Shown: positions 16,691 to 27,076 of the stretch, one piece after another
Numbering within the stretch: position 1 is the first letter of the stretch
Layout of the letters: each line of letters starts with the position of its first letter
Origin: Polyangiaceae bacterium
Lineage (GTDB): Bacteria > Myxococcota_A > Polyangia > Polyangiales > Polyangiaceae
Direction: 5' to 3'
Assembly (NCBI GenBank): GCA_016933275.1
Contig: JAFGBI010000095.1
Coordinates: 1-64,000, forward strand
DNA: 64,000 bases
Notes under the pieces: model-generated
Seen by the model: only the letters and a program-made list of their open reading frames with translations
What the model was told of the DNA's origin: nothing
The model's database searches: none
Made by a program: the position numbers and the translations under genes

Positions 16691-16991
16691 TGCTCGGCGC
16701 TTGCTCCGGGCAGTGGCGCGACGACCTCGAGGCATGCTGCATGGACGCCGCGGACGACCTCGATACCCGGGAAGTCGACGCTCCGTACGACGCGGGAACG
16801 ACCGGGGACTGCTGTGACCCGAGCGACCCCTGCGACCGGGCCAACGACGGCCATCGTGACCGTGATGGCACCCAGACCTGGGATGCCGCCGCCGCGCCGG
16901 CGCTTGACCGGCGGGCGGGGTCCAGCAAGGCAGCCGACCGAACGCCGCGAGCTGGCCGTCGCCTCCACCGGTGACGGCTGGCGGGAGGTGA
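16691..16991. other. 301-bp intergenic region, no gene seen
   Basis: Lies between the convergent radical SAM and NYN genes. One plus frame contains an acidic Cys-bearing stretch (CCMDAADDLDTREVDAP) and one minus frame is hydrophobic and Val-rich, but neither has a credible start, ribosome site or recognisable domain. Nothing else supported. Confidence 0.4.
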
Positions 16992-17861
16992 CTAAGCCCG
17001 CGGCCCGAACGAGGCGATGAGATAGCCGCCCGACTTCTGATCCTTCTCGATCTCGAGCAATCCCCGCTGTTCCGCGTCCTCGAGGAGCGCGTTGAAGCTC
17101 CGATAGCCGTGGAACGTCTCGGAGAAGGTCGGGCGCTTGCGCTTGATCGTCTGCTTGACGGCCGACCCCCAGAGACTCTCGTCCCGGTCTCGGAAGAGCG
17201 CTTCTACCGTCTCCAGGACCAGCTCGAGGCCCTCCAGACGTCGCGATTCGACGTCGTCGTCCTTGGGGTCTTTGGCGTCCTTGGCGTCCTTGGCCTTGGC
17301 GCTCCGCGGCTTCGCCCGGCCGGTTTCGCCCTGCTCCTGGGCCTTGCCGCGACGCGCGACGGACTCCGTGGCGGTGCGCTTCTCCCGCACCAGGTCATCG
17401 TAGTAGATGAACTCGTCGCAGTTCGCGATCAGGAGGTCACTGCTCGAGTTCTTGACGCCCAACCCGATCACCCTCTTGTCGTTCTCCCGGAGCTTGCTCA
17501 CGAGCGGGGAGAAGTCGCTGTCGCCGGAGACGATGGCGAAGATCTCGACGTGACTCTTCGTGTAGCAGAGGTCGAGCGCGTCGACCACGAGGCGGATGTC
17601 GGCCGAGTTCTTGCCGGAGTATGATACGTGTGGGATCTCGATGAGCTCGAACGCAGCCTCATGCAGCTTGCGGCGGTCGCCCTTGTAGCGATCCCAATCT
17701 GCGTAGGCTTTCTTCACGATGATCTTGCCCTTGTCGAGAAGACGCGTGATGACAAGCCCTACGTCGAAGCTCTCGAGCTTGGCGTCGCGGGCACCGAGGG
17801 CGACGTTCTCGAAGTCACAGTAGATCGCGATGTTCGGGGCGGAGGTACTGATTGGCGTCAC
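16992..17861 (-). CDS. NYN-domain (LabA/DUF88-like) protein with C-terminal OST-HTH/LOTUS domain
   Basis: A 289-residue protein. Residues ~8-150 are a NYN/PIN-like ribonuclease fold: AIYCDFENVALG, YADWDRYKGDRRKLHEAAF, KNSADIRLVVDALDLCY and IVSGDSDFSPLVSKLRE carry the conserved acidic residues expected to bind metal. A Lys/Ala/Asp-rich linker (KAKDAKDAKDPKDDD) follows, then an OST-HTH/LOTUS-like domain (LVLETVEALFRDRDESLWGS to LEDAEQRGLLEI). By family knowledge it probably acts on RNA, with the LOTUS domain binding RNA. Start: GTG at 17861 chosen; a TTG two codons upstream is equally possible. Same strand as, and 174 bp after, the tandem kinase gene. Confidence 0.88.
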   Translation of the reverse strand: MTPISTSAPNIAIYCDFENVALGARDAKLESFDVGLVITRLLDKGKIIVKKAYADWDRYKGDRRKLHEAAFELIEIPHVSYSGKNSADIRLVVDALDLCYTKSHVEIFAIVSGDSDFSPLVSKLRENDKRVIGLGVKNSSSDLLIANCDEFIYYDDLVREKRTATESVARRGKAQEQGETGRAKPRSAKAKDAKDAKDPKDDDVESRRLEGLELVLETVEALFRDRDESLWGSAVKQTIKRKRPTFSETFHGYRSFNALLEDAEQRGLLEIEKDQKSGGYLIASFGPRA

Positions 17862-18035
17862 CGGCAACGCTTAACACGGGTCGGCGCAGGCGGGCTACGT
17901 TCGCGGCTGGGTTCGGTTCCGAGGGGTCGGCGGGTGCTGCCGTCGGGAGGCGCCGATCCTCGACCTCCCGGGCGTGGGGGCGGGTATTCCCAGCCCCTCG
18001 CTGCCCGTGGCGCGGTGGTGCCTCGAAGACGTAGC

Positions 18036-20891
18036 TCAGGGCACCGGATCGGTACCGAAGCGGGGTCCGGGCGTGTTTCGCGCCCGCTCGAGCGCCTTGG
18101 GGAGACGATCGTCCCCGCGGAGGCATCCCCAGCAGTCGACCTGCCGGAGGCCGAAGGGGCCCACCCGGCAGTACTCCACCTTCGTCAGCTTCGCGAGGTG
18201 GGGCTCGGATCGCTCGTCCGCGTGAGCGACCGCATCTTCCATGAGGTTCTTGTACTCAAGGCAGGGCTTGCCGGGGCGGAGCCCGATCGCAATCGAGAGG
18301 GGCAAGGAGAGCTGCGGGCGCAGACCTTCGCTCCGTAGCCGTTCGTCGGCGAGGTTCGCCGTGGCACGTCGCTCGGGCACCTTCTGTCCCGCACGCCACA
18401 CGTCGTAGAGGATGTCGGCGCCCTGGCCGCCCATCCGCGCGGCGAGCTCCACCGCGACCCCGCCGAGCTCGCTGTGGTCCGCCCCACGGCGGACCAACGC
18501 GCCGAGCGCGGGGTCGCCGATCAGGGTGGGGTCCGCGGCGATCGCGCGGCGGGCGGCGTGGAGGGCGCTGGCGAGGTCGTCGGCGTGGCCGAGGGCGATC
18601 GCGCGCCAGTCTGCCGCGGACCGCTCCCCTTCGGGGCGGGTGGCGGCGGCGCTCGCCGCTTCGGCCAGGGTCATCTTCGGCGTCGCCTCCCCGTCGACGG
18701 TGTCCGCCGAGGCCATGGCCACGCGCTCGTTGTGTCCCGTGGAGCTCGCGGCGGACCGAGAGAGGAGCGCGCTCGTCACGAAGATGCCACCCAGGGAGAG
18801 GAACGCGCTCGCGACGACCAGCGCCCACACCGGCACCAGCTGCCCGCCCAGCTCGAGCTCGCGGGTCAAGGCGGCGCGAAGCTCCGGGAGGCTCCGCGGG
18901 AGGGCGGGTCGGATCCGATGGAGCAGAGCCGGCAGGCCCCCGTTCGGGAGCTGCAGGATCGTCGGTGAGAATGCCATCGCGTCGTCGGCGCGGGAAGCAG
19001 GCTGGGCGCCTGCCGCCTCCGCCGTCGTGGCCAATTGTCGGAGCGTCGTCTCCACGACTCTGGCATCCGCCGGCCGATCATCGGGGCGCTTCTCGAGCAG
19101 TTGCTGGACCAAGGTTCCCAATGGTCTGGGCACCGAGGGGGGCAGGGGAGGAGGTCGCGCCGTCATGTGCTGGGCGAGGATCGCGATGACCTCGTCGCTG
19201 TGGAACGGGGTCGTCCCCGCCAGCATCTCGTAGAGCAGGATCCCGAGCGCGTAGAGGTCGGCACGGTGATCGACCGCCACTCCCATCGCCTGCTCGGGGG
19301 ACATGTACTCGGGCGTGCCGAAGACGGAGCCGAACTTCGTCAGCGCTGGCTGTCCTGGCAGGCTTCCCGCGGCGACCTTTGCGATCCCGAAATCGAGCAC
19401 CTTCACGTGCTCCGGGCTATCGGGACGTTCCACCAGCATCACGTTGTCCGGCTTCAGGTCGCGGTGGACGATGCCCTGGGCATGGGCCTCGCCGAGGGCG
19501 CTCGCGACTTGCGCCGCGATCCGCGCAGCACGGTCCGGCGCGAGCGCGCCCTCGGCGTCGAGCAGGTCCCGCAGGCTTCGGCCCTCGACGTACTCGAGCG
19601 TGAGGTAGTACGCCCCGTTCTCCAGCTTGCCGAAATCCGTAGCTGCCACCACGTTCGGGTGCTCGACGCGGGAGGCCGCGATCGCCTCGCGCTCGAAGCG
19701 CGCGACCACCTCGGGCACCGACGTCATTTCTCGGTGCAGGACCTTCAGGGCGATGGTCTTGCGCATGTGAACGTGCTCGGCACGGTAGACGGCGCCCATC
19801 CCCCCGGTGCCGAGGAGGTGATGCACCCGGTATCGGCCGGCGACGATCTGACCGACGAGCTCGTCCGCGGCCTCGTTGTCTCCGTCTTCACCATCGAGGG
19901 CCGCTCCACGGTCGACTGCCGACGGCGGTTCGGCATCAGACGCCCGCGCGCCGGGCCTCCGCGGCTCGAAGCCAGGGGCGAGGGTGGCCTGCGCCGCCGA
20001 CTCGACGACGCTCGACGCATGGGGCGGCGGCTGGCCCGCTCGCACGGCCCCCACATCGTGCTGCATCGTGCGCGCGTCCGGATAGCGGGCGTTGCGATCG
20101 AAGCCAACCGCGAGATCGATCACTGCTGCCAGTCCCGCGGGCGCCGTCGGGCACACCTTGGCGAACGGGGGCGCGGGGCGAGTAGCCATCGCGGAAATCA
20201 AGGCGGTGTCGGTGTCTGCCTCGTGGACGCGGCGGCCGGCGACGAGCCGAAAGAGGATCGCTCCGAGGGCGAAAAGGTCGGTACGGCCATCGATCTCGGA
20301 GGTCCTTCCCGCCGCCTGCTCGGGCGACATGTACGCCGCGGTGCCGATGGTGACCCCGGTGCGGGTCCCACTCTCCTGGCCGGGAACGACCAGACGCGCG
20401 ATTCCGAAATCGAGGAGCCTGACCGAGCCCTCACGGGTGAGGAAGATGTTGTCGGGCTTCAGGTCACGGTGCACGACGCCCGCCGCGTGCGCTGCGGCCA
20501 GCACATCCAGCACCTGGTCGGCGATCCCCAAGAGGTCCGCGATGGGGATGTTCCCGAGACGCTGCGCGCGCGCCCCGAGCGTCTCGCCGTTCAAGAGCTC
20601 CATGGCGATGTAGGCCGTCTCGGGATCCTGCGCGTTCTCGTCCAGCAAGCGGACGATCCCGGGGTGATCGACGCGGGCCGCCAGCTTGGCCTCCCGCACG
20701 AAGCGTTGGCGGAGATCCTCCCGCTTGGCGACCTCTTCGTGCAGCACCTTGACTGCGGCGCGCTCACCCACCTCGCCTGTCGCCGCGTAGACGGTGGCGC
20801 TCGCCCCTACGCCGATCACATGCTCGAGCCGCCACTTGCCCCCGATGGTCGTTCCGAGCCGTTCGGTCGTTGCTTTCGCACCTACCCGCAA
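18036..20891 (-). CDS. transmembrane Ser/Thr protein kinase with two kinase domains
   Basis: A 951-residue receptor kinase. Kinase domain 1 (~20-280) has a VGASATVY loop, Lys48 in AAVKVL, HRDLKPDN and DFGIAR. Domain 2 (~354-620) has GTGGMGAVY, Lys383, HRDLKPDN and DFGIAK. All catalytic residues are present in both. A membrane segment (~686-710, VWALVVASAFLSLGGIFVTS) leads to a ~240-residue outer domain with Cys residues (PGKPCLEY, EYCRVGPF, DCWGC). The outer domain resembles that of the kinase-less protein at 41255-42676. I chose a TTG start because GGAGGA lies 6 bases upstream; there is no good ATG. It probably phosphorylates cytoplasmic targets in response to an envelope signal. Confidence 0.92.
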   Translation of the reverse strand: MRVGAKATTERLGTTIGGKWRLEHVIGVGASATVYAATGEVGERAAVKVLHEEVAKREDLRQRFVREAKLAARVDHPGIVRLLDENAQDPETAYIAMELLNGETLGARAQRLGNIPIADLLGIADQVLDVLAAAHAAGVVHRDLKPDNIFLTREGSVRLLDFGIARLVVPGQESGTRTGVTIGTAAYMSPEQAAGRTSEIDGRTDLFALGAILFRLVAGRRVHEADTDTALISAMATRPAPPFAKVCPTAPAGLAAVIDLAVGFDRNARYPDARTMQHDVGAVRAGQPPPHASSVVESAAQATLAPGFEPRRPGARASDAEPPSAVDRGAALDGEDGDNEAADELVGQIVAGRYRVHHLLGTGGMGAVYRAEHVHMRKTIALKVLHREMTSVPEVVARFEREAIAASRVEHPNVVAATDFGKLENGAYYLTLEYVEGRSLRDLLDAEGALAPDRAARIAAQVASALGEAHAQGIVHRDLKPDNVMLVERPDSPEHVKVLDFGIAKVAAGSLPGQPALTKFGSVFGTPEYMSPEQAMGVAVDHRADLYALGILLYEMLAGTTPFHSDEVIAILAQHMTARPPPLPPSVPRPLGTLVQQLLEKRPDDRPADARVVETTLRQLATTAEAAGAQPASRADDAMAFSPTILQLPNGGLPALLHRIRPALPRSLPELRAALTRELELGGQLVPVWALVVASAFLSLGGIFVTSALLSRSAASSTGHNERVAMASADTVDGEATPKMTLAEAASAAATRPEGERSAADWRAIALGHADDLASALHAARRAIAADPTLIGDPALGALVRRGADHSELGGVAVELAARMGGQGADILYDVWRAGQKVPERRATANLADERLRSEGLRPQLSLPLSIAIGLRPGKPCLEYKNLMEDAVAHADERSEPHLAKLTKVEYCRVGPFGLRQVDCWGCLRGDDRLPKALERARNTPGPRFGTDPVP

Positions 20892-21085
20892 GCGTCTTCC
20901 TCCACGGCACGAGCCGCTGTCAACGAGGGTACCGCGGTCGCCTCTCGGCACCACGTCTGATGTTGGTGGCGCGATCCAGGGTGGGATTACGGGCGCACGC
21001 TGGAGGTCGGCCGCCCAGCCACCACGTCGGCCCTCGCCAGACTGAACGTCGGCACACCCGTTGGTTCCGTCCCCGAGTGGGGTGA

Positions 21086-22309
<1,224 letters not shown>

Positions 22310-22334
22310 ACCGCTGAGGGCGTGACCCTCTGAC

Positions 22335-22362
22335 GCGAGCCCGGGCCTTGGTCCGGGCTCGC
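22335..22362. terminator. hairpin terminator between gap and arfB
   Basis: Perfect 10-bp stem GCGAGCCCGG/CCGGGCTCGC with an 8-base loop, followed by GGCGTTCTTCT on the plus strand. It lies 25 bp past the gap stop and 43 bp past the convergent arfB stop, so it may end both transcripts. Confidence 0.6.
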
Positions 22363-22404
22363 GGCGTTCTTCTCGTCGCCAGTCGGGGGCGAAGGAGACG
22401 AGGT

Positions 22405-22839
22405 CTACCTCTCGTCCTCACCGCTCCGCTTGCGCTCGCGCTTGGTCTCGGCGCGGTGGCGCTTCGCGGTGAGCCGCGCGCGCACGGCACCTCGCGGCAC
22501 CCGCGTCGGGCGGCGGATCCTCGGTGGAGCGAGCGCCGCACGGATGAGCTCGGCGAGGCGCTCGCGGGCGTCGCGGAGGTTGCGGAGCTGGTTGCGGCTC
22601 GCCTGCGCTACCATCACGATCGATCCGTCCGCATCGAGCCGATTCCCAGCCAGCGCTCGGAGTCGTTCCTTGGTCGGCTCGTCGAGGGCGAGCGTCGTCG
22701 CGAGGCAGAAGCGCAGCTCCACCTTGCTCGAGACCTTGTTGACGTTCTGTCCACCAGGACCGCTCGAACGCACCGCGCTCCACGCGAGGTCGCTCGCGGG
22801 GATGGTGACGCGGGCGCCAACCACGAGGTCGCTCGACAT
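22405..22839 (-). CDS. arfB: alternative ribosome-rescue factor ArfB (GGQ peptidyl-tRNA hydrolase)
   Basis: A 144-residue protein of the YaeJ/ArfB class. The GGQ motif (residues 29-31) lies in SSGPGGQNVNKVSSKVELR, the catalytic loop that hydrolyses peptidyl-tRNA. The C-terminus is the Arg/Lys-rich tail (RLTAKRHRAETKRERKRSG) that enters the empty mRNA channel of stalled ribosomes. Length and layout match ArfB rather than full release factors, which carry codon-reading domains. The ATG begins the recognisable fold (MSSDLVVGARVTIPASDLAW). Monocistronic, convergent with gap. Confidence 0.9.
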   Translation of the reverse strand: MSSDLVVGARVTIPASDLAWSAVRSSGPGGQNVNKVSSKVELRFCLATTLALDEPTKERLRALAGNRLDADGSIVMVAQASRNQLRNLRDARERLAELIRAALAPPRIRRPTRVPRGAVRARLTAKRHRAETKRERKRSGEDER

Positions 22840-23076
22840 GGCGGACTACAGTCTAGCGGGGTTGGCACCCCAGCCCAACTACTGCGAGCAGGTCTCGCGC
22901 GGCGGAAGTTCGACGGGATAGCGGACGGGTCCACGAGTACGCGCGGGCGAAGGTGGAGGTCCAGCTCCCGGCCCAGCTCCCGCCCCGGCTCCTGCTGGAG
23001 TGCCCCAATGCCCGTCTTCTCATGATGGAACGGTGATCTAGCCCCTCCCGCCTCTCCCTTTACAACCCCGAGGCGA

Positions 23077-24846
23077 GTGGTCACGATCCCACCTGGATTG
23101 CCTCCTTCGCTGATCACGGCGGCCGCGGCGGGCGCGGCTTCGGGCAAGAACCCCTGGTTGCCGTTCGGGGTGCTGTTCTTGCTCGCGATGTTCGCTCGGG
23201 TCCCCGAGTTCATGATGGAGCCGGGACTTCATCGTGGGCTCCATGGCATGATGCCCGCCGAGGTCTTCCTGGGGCTCGCGGTCGCCTTTCTGACGCTCGC
23301 CGTGCTCGATTCCTTCGCGGACAAGCTCAGCTGGATCGAGTGTTGGCTCACCCCTCTCTCGGCGGCGTGGCGACCGTTCGCCGCCGTCGGCGTCTCCTTC
23401 CTCATCGCCCATGCGGTGGCGGTGGGCGAGGACCCGGCGCTCGCGCCCGCGCTACCGCTCCCCGAGGTGGCGGCGCTCGCTCGCGGGGAAACGGCCCCCG
23501 CTCTCTTGGGTGGCTTCGGTTCGGCGGCGCTCGGCGCGTCCGCGGAGACGCCAGCGGCGCTGGCGCCGATCGCACACGCGGCCACGAGCTGGCTGCTCTA
23601 CGTTTTCACCCTCGTCGTCGGGACTGCCTTTGGCCTCCTGGCGACCGTAGGCAAGATCGGGACGCGCTTCGTGCTGGCGTTCATCCCCATCCCGCACCTC
23701 AAGCTCGCCCATTCTTGCCTCGACGACGTCTTCGCCTTCTGTGTCACCGTCCTGGGGCTATTCCTCGACAGCGGCCCCTTGTCCTGGTTCGCGATGGCTG
23801 CCGGCGCCGTTTACCTCGTTATCGGGGCGTTCGCCGGTCCGACCCTCGCGCGGCTCACGGTGATCCAGTTTCGTACCGCGTATCACCTCGTGAGCAAGGC
23901 GCGCCGCAGGCTCGCGGGAGAAGCACGCGGGCTCCCCGACCCACCGCCGTGGGTGCGGCGGCTCCTCGTGGCCCGTGGCGAGGACCCTGCCGCGGCGGTG
24001 GTGTACCCGGTCTACGCCTACCGAACGCCGGGCATCGGGTTCTGTCGGGTGGGCTTCCTCGTGTGGCTGCCGTCCGGGCTGTGCTTCGTTACCCGCGGCC
24101 TCTTCCGGCCTCGCACGCTTGCCATCCCGACCTCTCGGATCGCTCGGGTGGGGTTCGCGGACACCGTGACCGTACGTCAGCTCGTCGTCGTGGACGAGTC
24201 CGAGCCTGGTCGGGCACGGGAGCACGTGTTCTCGCTGTTCCCCGCGCTCGGCTCGGAGGTGGAGCTCGCGCTCGCTCGCGGCGCTGAAACCGCGGGGTGG
24301 GAGCAGGTTCGGCCGCGGTCGCCAACGGCGCGGCGGGGGCTCCCGGGTAGCGCCGACATGGCGCTCGGAGGGCGCTACGTTGCGGCCACGAACGCCGGCA
24401 GCCTGAACCTCCAGGGGTTGGTGACGGTCTTCACCGCGGCGGGGATTGGCATCCTCACCGTCGGCGCCTTCGTGCCGATCGGTGCGGGGTACCTCCTGTC
24501 CCCATTCAAGCCGCGATTCTTGATCGCGCTCGTCGTGAGCATCTACCTCTCGCTCCTCGCGCTGACCGGCGCGGGGTGGCCCGTCGCCGTGTTCTATGGC
24601 GTCGTCCTGAACGTGGTCGTCCTCCGCGATCTCGCCCGTCAGGCGGTGAAGGCGCACGTTGATGGGTATGTCGACCGGGAGACCTTCCTCCCGCCGGTGT
24701 GCGGTACCGTCTTCGTCCCGCGAGCTCGGGTGATGAACGACGAGGATCGCGGCGCTGGCGAGTCGATTGATCCATACGTGAACGGCTCGTGGCGCAAGGT
24801 GGTGCGGGCGTTGCGACGCGAACGGACCGAGCAGGCCGGCGCGTAG
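23077..24846 (+). CDS. multi-pass membrane protein, DUF4126 domain plus C-terminal region
   Basis: A 589-residue integral membrane protein. The N-terminal ~250 residues look like DUF4126: several helices with FGVLFLLAMFARVPEF, VFLGLAVAFLTLAVLDSFAD and KLSWIECWLTPLSAAWRP. After helices near 180-260 (SWLLYVFTLVVGTAFGLLAT) comes a soluble stretch with a strand-rich region (IGFCRVGFLVWLPSGLCFVT), possibly PH-like. Two more C-terminal membrane helices follow (GLVTVFTAAGIGILTVGAFV and FLIALVVSIYLSLLALTGAG). GTG start with AGGCGA upstream. The DUF4126 fusion to a long C-terminal half is unusual. Function unknown. Confidence 0.75.
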   Translation: MVTIPPGLPPSLITAAAAGAASGKNPWLPFGVLFLLAMFARVPEFMMEPGLHRGLHGMMPAEVFLGLAVAFLTLAVLDSFADKLSWIECWLTPLSAAWRPFAAVGVSFLIAHAVAVGEDPALAPALPLPEVAALARGETAPALLGGFGSAALGASAETPAALAPIAHAATSWLLYVFTLVVGTAFGLLATVGKIGTRFVLAFIPIPHLKLAHSCLDDVFAFCVTVLGLFLDSGPLSWFAMAAGAVYLVIGAFAGPTLARLTVIQFRTAYHLVSKARRRLAGEARGLPDPPPWVRRLLVARGEDPAAAVVYPVYAYRTPGIGFCRVGFLVWLPSGLCFVTRGLFRPRTLAIPTSRIARVGFADTVTVRQLVVVDESEPGRAREHVFSLFPALGSEVELALARGAETAGWEQVRPRSPTARRGLPGSADMALGGRYVAATNAGSLNLQGLVTVFTAAGIGILTVGAFVPIGAGYLLSPFKPRFLIALVVSIYLSLLALTGAGWPVAVFYGVVLNVVVLRDLARQAVKAHVDGYVDRETFLPPVCGTVFVPRARVMNDEDRGAGESIDPYVNGSWRKVVRALRRERTEQAGA

Positions 24847-24970
24847 GACCCTGGGTCCCCCGCCAATCCCCCCCTGATCTACTGCATCCGTTCACGGAGT
24901 CCTGACCTGAAACGACCGGCCGAGATCCGCTCCGCCGGCGGGGCCCCGCGCTCCGGGACCCAACGCGGGC

Positions 24971-25129
24971 CTCGAGCACCGGTCAGGTTGCCCACAGCAA
25001 CGGCGCCGCTGGAAACGTACCCTGCCCGACGAGGGCACGTTTCCAACGGCGCCTCGGACGAGTTCTGCTGCCGGTTCGGTGCTCTAGGTTGTTGATTTGA
25101 CGCAGCAATCAACCTGATTGCTGCTCTAG
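24971..25129 (+). mobile_element. R1 repeat (MITE-like), copy E
   Basis: Complete R1 (159 bp). The left CTAG has become CTCG; the right CTAG is intact. The hairpin is GGAAACGTACCC (25011-25022) with GGGCACGTTTCC (25033-25044): relative to copy B, stem positions 8 and 10 changed on both arms so that pairing is kept. It lies between the convergent DUF4126 and ABC-F genes. Confidence 0.88.
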
Positions 25130-25259
25130 GCGCGTTGGGGAGAGCGTGGGGTTTGCTCCTGCGCTCCGGTGCTCACGTACCGCTCCCGTAGCGAAGCGAT
25201 GGTTTCTCGATGCGACATCGAAACCCCCATCGCTTCCAGCGCGGACCTGTCGTTGACCC

Positions 25260-26876
25260 TCAGTATGCGTGCCGTTGATAGGTGGCGTATCGCACCAGGA
25301 AGTCGCCGGCGTCGAACTGGGTCGGTGAGAGCTCCCGGATCCCGTCCTCGCCAAACTCCAGGATCCGGGTGGCGACCTGGCTCACCATCTGTCGATCGTG
25401 GGTGACGAAGAGAACGGTTCCCTCGTAGTCGACCAGTCCCTGGGTGAGCGACCGGATCGCTTCCAGATCGAGGTGGTTGTTCGGCTCGTCGAGGAGGAGC
25501 ACATTTGCCTGGAGGATCATCAATCGCGCCAGCAGCAGCCGCACCGTCTCCCCACCGCTCAGGACTTCAGTGGCCTTGAAGCACTCGTCGCGCGTGAAGA
25601 GCAGCCGGCCGAAGAGGGCTCGGAGCTCCTCTTCCTTCGCGGTGTTGTTCCAGCGCCACACCCAGGAGTGCGCCGTCTCGTCGCTCTTCTCGATGAGCTC
25701 CCCGTGATCCTGCGGCATGTAGCCGAGGTGGGCCTCGTGTCCCCAGTCGATCTTGCCCGCATCCGGCTCGAGGACACCGGCGATCATCTTCAACAGCGTG
25801 GTCTTGCCCACGCCGTTGGCGCCCACGATCGCGATCTTGTCCTTGCGGAACACGTTGAGCTGGAAGTCCTCGCAAATCGTCTTGGCGTCGTACCGCTTGG
25901 TGAGGCCATCGACGGTGAGGATCTGGCGCCCGCTCGGGCGTCGCTGCTCGAACCGGATGAAGGGGCGCTGGATGTTCGAGCGCTTGAGGTCGAGGAGCAG
26001 CTTCTTCTCGCGCTCCAGGGCCTTCTCGCGCGACCTGGCCTGGCTGGCGCGCGACCCCGATCGGAAGCGCTGCACGAATTCCTGGAGATCGACGATCTTC
26101 TTCTGTCGCGCCGAGTGTGCGAACTCGAGGGAGGATCGGGCCTCGGCCTTCGCCTCCACCATGTCGTCGTAGTTCCCGTTGTAGAGAATGATGGTCTCGT
26201 AGTCGATGTCCGCGATCTTCGTGCACACCTCGTTGAGGAAGTGCCGATCGTGGCTGATGACGACGAGGGTGCCCCGGTAGTCGAGGAGGAACCCCTCGAG
26301 CCAGCGGATGCTCGCGATGTCCAGGGCATTCGTGGGTTCGTCGAGCAGCAAGGCCTCGGGCTTGCCGAACAGCGCTTGGGCGAGGAGGACCCGCACCTTG
26401 TAGCCGCCGACCAGGGTCGACATCGTGTCCGTGTGCTGCGCCTCGGGGATCCCCAGTCCCTCGAGGAGCTGAGTGGCTTCCGACTCGGCTGCGTAGCCGT
26501 CCTCTTCGGCGATGATCCCCTCCAGCTCACCGAGCCGCATCCCGTCTTCGTCGGTCAGGGTGTCGCCGCGGGAGAGGAGGGTTTCTTTCTCGGACATCGC
26601 CGCCCACAACGGCTCGTTGCCCATCATCACGACGTCGATGATGCGTACGCTCTCGTAGCGGAAGTGGTCCTGGCGAAGGATACCGAGGCGCTTCGGTCGC
26701 GACACCCGCCCGGCGTTCGCCTCGAGATCGCCCGAGACGATGCGCATGAACGTGGTTTTTCCAGAGCCGTTGGGACCGGTCAGGCCGTAGCGCTCACCAC
26801 CGTTGAACGTGACGTTCACGTTCTGGAACAAGAGCTGGCCGCCGAATCCCATGGAAAGATCCGTGATCGTAATCAT
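25260..26876 (-). CDS. ABC-F family ATPase, YbiT-like
   Basis: A 538-residue soluble protein with two ABC ATPase domains and no membrane segment, typical of ribosome-associated ABC-F proteins. Domain 1 has TGPNGSGKTT, LVGGYKVRVLLAQALF and LLLDEPTNALD. Domain 2 has VGANGVGKTT, LSGGETVRLLLARL and LLLDEPNNHLD. The linker (FVQRFRSGSRASQARSREKALERE) is the helical P-site tRNA interaction motif region. Family knowledge: it binds the ribosomal E site and modulates translation. Length and sequence style match YbiT/Uup-like members. Convergent with the DUF4126 gene across R1 copy E. Confidence 0.92.
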   Translation of the reverse strand: MITITDLSMGFGGQLLFQNVNVTFNGGERYGLTGPNGSGKTTFMRIVSGDLEANAGRVSRPKRLGILRQDHFRYESVRIIDVVMMGNEPLWAAMSEKETLLSRGDTLTDEDGMRLGELEGIIAEEDGYAAESEATQLLEGLGIPEAQHTDTMSTLVGGYKVRVLLAQALFGKPEALLLDEPTNALDIASIRWLEGFLLDYRGTLVVISHDRHFLNEVCTKIADIDYETIILYNGNYDDMVEAKAEARSSLEFAHSARQKKIVDLQEFVQRFRSGSRASQARSREKALEREKKLLLDLKRSNIQRPFIRFEQRRPSGRQILTVDGLTKRYDAKTICEDFQLNVFRKDKIAIVGANGVGKTTLLKMIAGVLEPDAGKIDWGHEAHLGYMPQDHGELIEKSDETAHSWVWRWNNTAKEEELRALFGRLLFTRDECFKATEVLSGGETVRLLLARLMILQANVLLLDEPNNHLDLEAIRSLTQGLVDYEGTVLFVTHDRQMVSQVATRILEFGEDGIRELSPTQFDAGDFLVRYATYQRHAY

Positions 26877-27076
26877 GCCGGTTTCCTTCGCGCGGGAGCG
26901 GCACTGGGTAGGGCGGGCGCGTCAGCGGCGCGGAACCCAGGCGGCGCCGGAACCTAGCAGACCGGAGCTTGGCATGCCACGCGTCTCGAGGGTCTCTTGA
27001 CGAGCCCTGGCCGTCGCGGTAACCGGCCCGGCGTATCTGTGCCCCTACCTTTGGTCAAGGCACCTGGAGTCAAGGT

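Noticed and set aside
16636-16968. Minus-strand 110-codon ORF ending in R1 copy D
   Set aside because: Hydrophobic composition but no domain, no clear start signal, and the end is repeat-derived.
18030-18060. Possible further R1 end (GCTCAGGGCACCGGATC)
   Set aside because: Too diverged and lacking CTAG or the hairpin; similarity could be chance in GC-rich DNA.
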